A model generated the notes under the pieces. That model worked only from the letters and a program-made list of their open reading frames with translations. It made no database searches and had not been told where the DNA came from. Shown here piece by piece: positions 7,344-12,959 of a DNA stretch of 12,959 bases. The translations under genes and the position numbers were made by a program. Origin of the DNA: Acidobacteriota bacterium (lineage in GTDB: Bacteria; Acidobacteriota; Terriglobia; Terriglobales; Acidobacteriaceae); contig JAJZCP010000023.1 in assembly GCA_021846065.1 (NCBI GenBank), positions 1 to 12,959 of the forward strand. The letters run 5' to 3'. Each line of letters begins with the position of its first letter. Positions within the stretch are counted from its first letter, which is position 1.

Positions 7344-8642
7344 ATGGATAAATTCGTCATCCGCGGCGGCAATCCGCTGGTGGGCAGCATTCGTGTTTCC
7401 GGTGCAAAAAACTCTGCTTTGCCGTGCATGGCAGCCGCAATTCTGACGGAAGACGAAGTGATTCTGGAAAACATTCCGCAGGTGCGCGACATTGAGACGG
7501 AGCAGAAGCTGCTGATGTCGATGGGCGCACAGGTTGAGCTGGGCTATGGCCGTGCGCAACACCGCACGACGATCAGTTGCCGCCATCTCTCCGACCCGGT
7601 GGCGCGCTATGAGATTGTGAAAACGATGCGGGCCAGTTCGCTGGTGCTGGGTCCGCTGGTGGCTCGCTGCGGGATGGCCCGCGTGGCCATGCCGGGCGGG
7701 TGCGCGATTGGCGGTCGGCCGATCGACCTGCACCTGAAGGGGCTGGAAAAGATGGGCGCGACGATTACCCAGGAACATGGCTATCTGGAAGCGCGCGCGG
7801 AGCGGCTGCGGGGAACGCATCTGTTCTTTGACAAGATTACGGTGACGGGCACGGAAGACCTGCTGATGGCCGCTGTGTTGGCCGACGGGGAAACCGTGAT
7901 GGAGAACTGTGCGCGCGAGCCGGAGGTGACCGATCTGGCGGCGATGCTGGTGAGCATGGGAGCACAGATTGAGGGCGCGGGAACGCCGACGATCCGCGTG
8001 CAGGGCGTGAGCAAACTGCACGGCACGCGCCATCGGATCAACCCGGATCGCATTGAAGCGGGAACGTTTCTGGTTGCGGGCGCGATCACGCGCGGCGACC
8101 TGATTGTGACCAACTGCGAACCGGCTCATCTGGGAGCCATCATGGAGAAGCTGCGTGAGTCCGGAGCACGCGTCGATGTCCAGAGCGAAGATTCAATACG
8201 CGTGCGCGCCGAGGAAAAACTGAGCGCGACGGATATCTCGACGCGCGAATATCCTGGCTTTCCCACCGATATGCAGGCGCAATTCATGGCCTTGTCCACA
8301 CAAGCGCAGGGGGTTTCCCGGATCACGGAAAACATCTTCGAGAATCGCTTCATGCACGTGCAGGAGCTGGTGAGGATGGGCGCGAATATAGCTGTCGATG
8401 GACGGACGGCGACGGTGCAGGGCGCGTCACAGCTCTCTGCCGCTGCGGTGATGTGCAGCGATCTGCGCGCGTCGGCATCGCTGGTGCTGGCGGCGCTGGT
8501 TGCCGAGGGCGAATCGATCCTGGATCGCGTGTATCACATGGACCGCGGCTATGAACGGATTGAAGAAAAACTGCGCGGCGTGGGTGCGCAGATTCGCCGC
8601 ATGGGCAACGTCTTCGGCAGCCGAGCGACGAGCGAAGAGTAA
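7344..8642 (+). CDS. murA: UDP-N-acetylglucosamine 1-carboxyvinyltransferase MurA
   Basis: 432 residues of a cytoplasmic enzyme that transfers enolpyruvate from PEP to UDP-GlcNAc, the first committed step of peptidoglycan synthesis. Conserved sites are complete: Lys22-Asn23 in SGAKNSALP; the catalytic loop PGGCAIGGRP with Cys120 (E. coli Cys115), which predicts fosfomycin sensitivity at the enzyme level; Asp309 in YPGFPTDMQAQ (E. coli Asp305); and Arg401 in DRGYERI (E. coli Arg397). Length is close to the 419 residues of E. coli, with a short extra C-terminal tail. The ATG at 7344 is chosen because MDKFVIRGG is the typical MurA beginning and AGGAG at 7327-7331 precedes it by 12 bases. The frame is open about 150 bases further upstream, but that part does not resemble MurA. 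It lies downstream of murQ in the same direction, possibly with its own promoter. Confidence 0.97.
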   Translation: MDKFVIRGGNPLVGSIRVSGAKNSALPCMAAAILTEDEVILENIPQVRDIETEQKLLMSMGAQVELGYGRAQHRTTISCRHLSDPVARYEIVKTMRASSLVLGPLVARCGMARVAMPGGCAIGGRPIDLHLKGLEKMGATITQEHGYLEARAERLRGTHLFFDKITVTGTEDLLMAAVLADGETVMENCAREPEVTDLAAMLVSMGAQIEGAGTPTIRVQGVSKLHGTRHRINPDRIEAGTFLVAGAITRGDLIVTNCEPAHLGAIMEKLRESGARVDVQSEDSIRVRAEEKLSATDISTREYPGFPTDMQAQFMALSTQAQGVSRITENIFENRFMHVQELVRMGANIAVDGRTATVQGASQLSAAAVMCSDLRASASLVLAALVAEGESILDRVYHMDRGYERIEEKLRGVGAQIRRMGNVFGSRATSEE

Positions 8643-8767
8643 CACCGGAAACTGTAAACAAGACAAGGCGCGCCTGCTATTTCGCAAGGATGACAACTCC
8701 GTCCTTCTGACGAAAGATGCTTCCGTTGCGGGAGCGTTATGTTACCTTTGTGCGTACCAAAGATATT

Positions 8768-8803
8768 TCAATTTGTCCCGAAAGTAAGTCAAAATCAAAT
8801 TGA
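8768..8803. repeat. 8-bp perfect inverted repeat in the gap upstream of the diguanylate cyclase gene
   Basis: TCAATTTG (8768-8775) and CAAATTGA (8796-8803) are perfect complements separated by 20 bases, inside the AT-richest part of the 233-base gap between murA and the cyclase gene. It could be an operator with two half-sites about three helical turns apart, or a hairpin in a leader RNA. It begins 125 bases after the murA stop and has no T-run, so it does not look like a murA terminator. I could not place a convincing -35/-10 pair beside it. Confidence 0.35.
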
Positions 8804-8865
8804 GCCGATAACTTCTGGATAGATTGCGCGCTGGTGACTCTGGCTTGTGATCGTGAACCGAACCT

Positions 8866-8869
8866 GGAG
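8866..8869 (+). promoter_or_regulatory. Ribosome binding site deciding the diguanylate cyclase start
   Basis: GGAG with a 6-base spacer to ATG 8876. An in-frame GTG at 8834 would add 14 polar residues without a comparable site, so 8876 is preferred. Confidence 0.55.
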
Positions 8870-8875
8870 CACGGA

Positions 8876-10168
8876 ATGGACTGGACGAAAATTCCGGATC
8901 TGCTGGCGATTGCAGCCCTGGTCGGTGCTTTTTATTCCATACTTCGCCGTGAACCCGAGCATAACGATGAGCTTCCCGGAACCCCCTTTGCGGATTCGCG
9001 GCAATGGCTTTTTTCCTGGGTACTGATTCTGATCCACTTTGCCGCCAGCATGGTGGTGGTGCAGGACAACGGCTGGGGCAGCCTCGTCCTGTCGATCACG
9101 CTGATTTCTCTGGTGGCCGCGGCGGTTGAATTTATGCGCGCGTCGGTGCAGTATCGGCGCCATATTTCTTCCTACTGGATGTCGGCGGCGCTAGGTATTC
9201 CTCCTTCGCTCTTCATCGTTCTTCTGGTATTGCCCAGCGCTCCGGGGTGGATGTTCGCGGCAACCTCGGTGCTGATCGCGATCGGCCCTCTGCTGGTGGG
9301 ACTGCTCTCGCCACGTCGCCTGCTGGGCATGCCGCGATACGTTGTGATGACACTGTATCTTCTGCTGGGTACATCGCTGCTGCTCTTCGCTCCGCCGCGT
9401 ACACAGGATGGAAGTTTTGCGCTGAACGCGATCCTGTTTACGGTTTATTTCGCTTGCTGCTTTGTCTTCTGGAGCAACTATCGGAAACGGAGCAGCGCAG
9501 GATCGGTGATCACAGTGGGAGGATTTCTGACCTGGGCTTCGGTTTTTGTGATTGGCCCAGTGCTGCAAATGCGTTTTCCCGCCATTCACATTGAAAGCGA
9601 AGTTTGGAATCTGCCGAAGTACGTGGTCGCGGTGGGAATGCTGCTGCTGTTGCTGGAAAATCAAATTGAGCGCTCGCAATATCTTGCCCTGCACGACGAT
9701 CTGACGACGCTGGCGAACCGCCGCCTGTTTCAGACCCATCTCAACGAATGTATACAGAGATGTGCGGAATCGAAGAAAAAGGTTGGCTTGTTGCAGATTG
9801 ACCTGGACCGATTCAAGCAGGTGAATGATCTGTATGGCCATCACGTCGGCGATCTGCTGCTGCAGCAGGTGGCTGACCGAATGCGCTCTCGGATTCGGCG
9901 CGGGGACATGCTGGCGCGTACGGGCGGCGATGAGTTTTCCGTGGTTCTGGCCGATCTGGAAAGATCGGAAGACGTGGAGGCGGTTGCCGATTCGCTGGTG
10001 GAGTTGCTGCATTTGCCTTTTTCAGTGGATCATCACGATCTGCACATCGGCGCAAGCGTGGGATCGGCGATCTATCCCGACGATGCGCGCGACGCCTCGA
10101 ATCTGTATATTGCCGCGGACCTGCGCATGTATGAGGAAAAGGAACTCCACCGCGGCATGAATGCCTGA
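8876..10168 (+). CDS. Membrane-bound GGDEF diguanylate cyclase
   Basis: 430 residues. The N-terminal 260 or so form a membrane domain with about seven or eight hydrophobic segments (near 8-22, 43-62, 67-87, 107-120, 124-143, 155-172, 183-200, 212-231 and 246-261). I do not recognise it as a named sensor domain. A short stretch (ENQIERSQYLALHDDLTTLANRR) leads into a GGDEF domain: the active site is GGDEF at 350-354, the metal and substrate Asp is in IDLDRFKQVND (308-318), and the inhibitory I-site RxxD is Arg341-Asp344, five residues before the active site. All are intact, so it should make cyclic di-GMP from two GTP and be open to product inhibition. It ends soon after ADLRMYEEK, as usual, with no EAL domain. 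It stands alone after a 233-base gap and is convergent with pnp. The ligand or stimulus cannot be told. Confidence 0.93.
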   Translation: MDWTKIPDLLAIAALVGAFYSILRREPEHNDELPGTPFADSRQWLFSWVLILIHFAASMVVVQDNGWGSLVLSITLISLVAAAVEFMRASVQYRRHISSYWMSAALGIPPSLFIVLLVLPSAPGWMFAATSVLIAIGPLLVGLLSPRRLLGMPRYVVMTLYLLLGTSLLLFAPPRTQDGSFALNAILFTVYFACCFVFWSNYRKRSSAGSVITVGGFLTWASVFVIGPVLQMRFPAIHIESEVWNLPKYVVAVGMLLLLLENQIERSQYLALHDDLTTLANRRLFQTHLNECIQRCAESKKKVGLLQIDLDRFKQVNDLYGHHVGDLLLQQVADRMRSRIRRGDMLARTGGDEFSVVLADLERSEDVEAVADSLVELLHLPFSVDHHDLHIGASVGSAIYPDDARDASNLYIAADLRMYEEKELHRGMNA

Positions 10169-10230
10169 CCTGGCATCGACTCCGAGGCAATGCCGGACGG
10201 AGAAAATCCAAGGCCAAATGCTGAACCGCA

Positions 10231-10269
10231 AATGCAGATGCCCGCTCTTGACGAGCGGGCATCTGCATT
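10231..10269. terminator. Perfect 17-bp hairpin between convergent genes, likely bidirectional terminator
   Basis: Left arm AATGCAGATGCCCGCTC (10231-10247), loop TTGAC (10248-10252), right arm GAGCGGGCATCTGCATT (10253-10269). All 17 pairs match. It starts 62 bases after the cyclase stop and lies 21 bases beyond the pnp stop on the other strand, so it can serve both transcripts. There is no long T-run on either side, so it is not a classical intrinsic terminator. It may block 3' exonucleases or work with a termination factor. Confidence 0.75.
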
Positions 10270-10290
10270 GTTGCAGTGGTTTGAGCGAAC

Positions 10291-12741
10291 TTAGCTCGCG
10301 CTTGCCGGTCCACGACCGCCCTGACCGCCGGGGCCGCGATCGCCGGGGCGACCACCACGACGACGACGACGACGGTTGTTGGCTCCGGGACCGCCGGGGC
10401 CAGCAGGAGCACGACCTGCGCCGTTTCCTGCTGGTGCTGCGGCACCATCGGCTACGTTGAAGTTTGGCTCATTCTCCTCGTCGAACTCTTCGCTCTCCTC
10501 GAAGTCGTCTCCGCCTTCGATGAGGATGGTGCTGGAGTTGGAGGTGGGCTGACGCTCGTCAAATTCATGACGAGGCGCGCGCGCAACCGGTGCATCCGAA
10601 TGGGCCGAGTGGCTAGCCGAGGCTTCCGGCGCATCGACGATGCCGAGTTTCGCCTTCTGCTCCTTGATGAGAGCTTTGCGGCTGAGCTTGATGCGGTTGC
10701 CTTCGATGGCCATGACCTTGACCATGACCTGATCGCCTTCGCGCAGTTCGTCCTTGACTTCCTTCACGCGATGCTCGGCAATCTCGGAGATGTGGAGCAG
10801 GCCGTCGGTGCCGGGGAACAGCTCGACGAATGCTCCGAACTCCGCCAGACGAACCACCTTGCCAAGATAGGTCTTGCCGACTTCGGGCACGGCCGTCAGA
10901 TTGCTGATGATCGCCAGAGCCTGTGCCAGGCCGTCGGCATCGGACGAAGCGACATTCACTCGGCCCGTGTCGTCCACGTCGATCTTGACGCCGGTCTGCT
11001 CGATGATGCCGCGAATCGTCTTTCCGCCCGGTCCGATGAGATCACGAATCTTGTCAGTGGGAATCTGTACGGTGCGGATCTGCGGCGCGTAGCGCGAACG
11101 CTCGGTGCGCGGACCGCTGAGCGCGGCGTCCATCTTGTCCAGCAGGAAGAGGCGGCCCTGACGAGCCTGCTCCATGGCCTGCTGAAGAATCTGCTGCGTC
11201 AGACCGCTGATCTTGATGTCCATCTGCAGGGCGGTGATGCCATTGCGCGTGCCGGCAACCTTGAAGTCCATATCGCCGTAGTGATCTTCGGCTCCCGCGA
11301 TATCGGTCAGGATGGCATAATCGTCGCCCTCCTTGACCAGTCCCATTGCGACGCCGGCGACTGCGCCTTTGAGCGCGATGCCGGAGTCGAAGAGAGCGAG
11401 GCTGGCTCCGCAGACGGAGGCCATGGACGAGGATCCGTTCGACTCCAGAATGTCGGAGACGATGCGGATGGTGTACGGCGACTCTTCGTGCGAGGGCAGA
11501 ACGGCGCTGATGGCGCGCTCGGCGAGCGCTCCGTGGCCCACTTCGCGACGGCCAACGCCGGTCATGCGGCCCACTTCTCCGACGGAAAACGGCGGGAAGT
11601 TGTAGTGCAGCATGAAGGGCTTTTTCTGCTCGCCTTCAAAGCTCTCCAGCCGCTGTCCATCGTCTGTGGTTCCGAGCGTTGCGGTGACCAGCGCCTGGGT
11701 TTCGCCGCGTGTGAACAAGGCCGACCCGTGGGTGCGTGGCAGCACGCCGGTCTCGATGGTGATGGGACGAATCTGATCGAAGGCACGGCGATCGGGACGA
11801 ATGCGCTCGCGGGTGACCTGCTCGCGGAAGATGCGCTCGCGCATCAGCTCGAAGTACTGTCCGAGCTTCTTCTTTGCCGCTGGATCATCCGCCGGCAACT
11901 CAGCGCTCAGCTCCTGTTTCAGCGCCTTGAGCAGCGCGTAGCTTTCGGTCTTGGCATGCTTGTGCGTGTCCAGAGCGTCTTTCAGGCGATCGCTGGCCTT
12001 GGCGAAGAGCGCCTGATAGTACTCGACATCTTCGGCGGGCGGCGTAAAAGCGCGCTTCGGTTTGCCGGCGCGCGATGCCAGATCGTCAATGGCGGCGGTG
12101 ATTTTGCGAATCTCGCCGTGTGCAAATTCGATGGCGGAAAGAATGACCTCTTCCGACTCCTGCTTGGCGCCGGCCTCGATCATCACAATGCCGTCCTTGT
12201 GGCCGACGACCATGATGTTCAGGGTGCTTGCAGCGCGCTCGGCATAGGAGGGATTGATGATGAACTCGCCCTCCAGACGGCCCACGCGCACCGCGCCGAC
12301 GGTGGCGGAAAACGGAATGTCAGAGAGCGCAAGCGCGGCGGCGGCGGCATTGATGGCGACGACGTCGGGATCGTTTTCCTTATCGGCTGAAAAGACCAGC
12401 GCGATGACCTGAGTTTCATTGCGGAAGCCCTCTGGAAAGAGTGGGCGAATGGGGCGGTCGATCTGACGGCAGGTGAGAATTTCCTTCTCGCTCGGTCGCC
12501 CTTCCCGCTTGATGAATCCGCCGGGGATGCGGCCGCCGGCGTAGGCGTACTCGCGGTAATCGACGGTGAGGGGGAAGAAGTCGAGGCCTTCCTTGGGTTC
12601 CGGTGCGGCCACGGCGGTGGCCAGCACAACACTGTCACCGAGGGTGACGAGCGCCGATCCGGAAGCTTGTTTTGCAACGCGTCCGGTTTCAAATACCAGA
12701 CGCTTGCCGCCGGCCAGTTCAACTGCGATTTCTTGCTTCAT
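10291..12741 (-). CDS. pnp: Polynucleotide phosphorylase (PNPase)
   Basis: 816 residues of the trimeric 3'-5' exoribonuclease that uses phosphate to release nucleoside diphosphates and can add tails in reverse. Order: RNase PH-like domain 1 (about 3-140), helical linker (about 215-310), catalytic RNase PH-like domain 2 (about 315-540), KH domain with IGPGGKTI (570-577), S1 domain (about 619-690, GKVVRLAEFGAFVELFPG). Phosphate-binding Ser437-439 and catalytic Asp486, Asp492 and Lys494 are present, nearly at E. coli numbering. After S1 comes a 120-residue tail: first Ala/Ser/His-rich, then acidic (EGGDDFEESEEFDEENE), then Gly/Pro/Ala-rich, with six Arg in a row (790-795) and a Gly/Arg end. The E. 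coli tail is shorter and carries an RNase E binding site; this one is different. The start at MKQEIAVEL is set by AGAGG six bases before ATG. The upstream neighbour is not rpsO. Confidence 0.97.
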   Translation of the reverse strand: MKQEIAVELAGGKRLVFETGRVAKQASGSALVTLGDSVVLATAVAAPEPKEGLDFFPLTVDYREYAYAGGRIPGGFIKREGRPSEKEILTCRQIDRPIRPLFPEGFRNETQVIALVFSADKENDPDVVAINAAAAALALSDIPFSATVGAVRVGRLEGEFIINPSYAERAASTLNIMVVGHKDGIVMIEAGAKQESEEVILSAIEFAHGEIRKITAAIDDLASRAGKPKRAFTPPAEDVEYYQALFAKASDRLKDALDTHKHAKTESYALLKALKQELSAELPADDPAAKKKLGQYFELMRERIFREQVTRERIRPDRRAFDQIRPITIETGVLPRTHGSALFTRGETQALVTATLGTTDDGQRLESFEGEQKKPFMLHYNFPPFSVGEVGRMTGVGRREVGHGALAERAISAVLPSHEESPYTIRIVSDILESNGSSSMASVCGASLALFDSGIALKGAVAGVAMGLVKEGDDYAILTDIAGAEDHYGDMDFKVAGTRNGITALQMDIKISGLTQQILQQAMEQARQGRLFLLDKMDAALSGPRTERSRYAPQIRTVQIPTDKIRDLIGPGGKTIRGIIEQTGVKIDVDDTGRVNVASSDADGLAQALAIISNLTAVPEVGKTYLGKVVRLAEFGAFVELFPGTDGLLHISEIAEHRVKEVKDELREGDQVMVKVMAIEGNRIKLSRKALIKEQKAKLGIVDAPEASASHSAHSDAPVARAPRHEFDERQPTSNSSTILIEGGDDFEESEEFDEENEPNFNVADGAAAPAGNGAGRAPAGPGGPGANNRRRRRRGGRPGDRGPGGQGGRGPASAS
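10357..10374 (-). repeat. Six-unit trinucleotide run encoding the hexa-arginine of the PNPase tail
   Basis: Six ACG units on the plus strand read as CGT x6 on the coding minus strand, giving Arg790-795. All six Arg use the same codon, so the run could gain or lose whole codons by slippage without a frameshift. Confidence 0.8.
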
Positions 12742-12747
12742 GTTTAT

Positions 12748-12752
12748 CCTCT
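12748..12752 (-). promoter_or_regulatory. Ribosome binding site of pnp
   Basis: Read on the minus strand, AGAGG lies 6 bases before the ATG at 12741 and 2 bases after the stop codon of the upstream gene. It fixes the pnp start; a 24-codon in-frame extension upstream does not resemble PNPase and overlaps the neighbour. Confidence 0.65.
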
Positions 12753-12754
12753 TT

Positions 12755-12958
12755 TCACTTTTTCGTCTTGGGAAACTTGTGGGAAGGCCGCACTGGAAGA
12801 TCGCGCAGCACAAGGGAGTGCAGACTCCCGGGGAAAGCCTGCGACAACAGCCCGGAGAGTCGATCCATCGACTGCTCCAGGCCGTTTCCAGCTTTCAGGA
12901 AGGTGAGACGGATATGCTCCGACTGCTGTAATCCATCGAGCAGCAGTCTGGACCACTT
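12755..12958 (-). CDS. C-terminal end of an unidentified protein, 5' end outside window
   Basis: On the minus strand a frame is open from the right edge to TGA at 12755-12757, giving 67 residues that start KWSRLLLDGLQQSEHIRLTF and end SHKFPKTKK. I prefer it to the other open frame here (stop near 12744) because its third codon positions are mostly G or C, as in the rest of the window, while the other frame's are poor in them. It also reads as a sensible leucine-rich amphipathic helix (about 20-43) followed by a basic tail. It stops 13 bases before pnp, so the two are probably co-transcribed. I do not recognise the family. It is not ribosomal protein S15 (rpsO), whose C-terminus is well conserved and different. 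The coding call rests on frame statistics done by eye. Confidence 0.5.
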   Translation of the reverse strand, partial: KWSRLLLDGLQQSEHIRLTFLKAGNGLEQSMDRLSGLLSQAFPGSLHSLVLRDLPVRPSHKFPKTKK

Positions 12959-12959
12959 C

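Noticed and set aside
6282..8129. Long minus-strand open frame opposite murQ and murA
   Set aside because: Crosses two well-supported genes, has a His/Arg-rich composition and no recognisable motif.
8690..8713. AAGGA/TCCTT stem after murA as its terminator
   Set aside because: Only five pairs with an 11-base loop and no T-run.
8791..9671. The 15-base string AAAATCAAATTGAGC occurs both before the cyclase gene (8791-8805) and inside it (9657-9671)
   Set aside because: One such match in about 13 kb is within reach of chance, and the second copy is coding sequence (ENQIE) with no sign of a repeat boundary.
10567..12390. Long plus-strand open frame opposite pnp
   Set aside because: Antisense to PNPase with all catalytic residues in the minus-strand reading; no ribosome site or family pattern.
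12744..12956. 70-residue minus-strand frame at the right edge
   Set aside because: Third codon positions are poor in G/C compared with the neighbouring frame at 12755-12958, and its stop would leave no room for the pnp ribosome site.

Overview
The window reads as a chromosomal, housekeeping stretch of a GC-rich, diderm (LPS-type) Gram-negative bacterium. It carries LPS-export permease, murein-synthesis and murein-recycling genes, and third codon positions are mostly G or C. A single-chain LptF/LptG protein, together with this gene content, makes me think of Acidobacteriota (class Terriglobia). That placement is inference from memory of gene styles, not a database result. I see no mobile element, CRISPR array, tRNA, rRNA or prophage, and no base-composition break that would suggest transfer.

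Layout, plus strand. Bases 2-160 hold the end of a small protein that looks like the second half of a heavy-metal-associated (HMA) domain. It is followed 7 bases later by a copper-type P1B ATPase (copA, 168-2471). After 21 bases comes an 809-residue protein holding two complete LptF/LptG permease units in tandem (2493-4922). Then come a beta-lactamase-fold serine hydrolase of the YbbE/YfeW type (4966-6081), the MurNAc-6-phosphate etherase murQ (6204-7187), the UDP-GlcNAc enolpyruvyl transferase murA (7344-8642) and a membrane-bound GGDEF diguanylate cyclase (8876-10168).

Layout, minus strand. A perfect 17-bp hairpin (10231-10269) separates the cyclase gene from the convergent pnp gene (polynucleotide phosphorylase, 10291-12741). 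The PNPase has an acidic, then glycine/arginine-rich tail. Thirteen bases before the pnp start codon ends a further minus-strand gene that I cannot identify and that runs off the right edge. It is not rpsO, the usual pnp neighbour.

How the genes fit together. The central block is envelope-centred: LPS transport to the outer membrane, a probable muropeptide hydrolase, MurQ (which removes the lactyl ether of MurNAc-6-P) and MurA (which starts building that same ether). The serine hydrolase next to murQ recalls the murQ-linked yfeW of E. coli and ybbE of Bacillus, so a small murein-recycling unit is likely. The left edge is copper handling and the right edge is RNA decay. I do not see a convincing undescribed system. 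The points most worth a second look are the permease fusion, the murQ-linked hydrolase without a visible signal peptide, the PNPase tail and the unidentified gene upstream of pnp.
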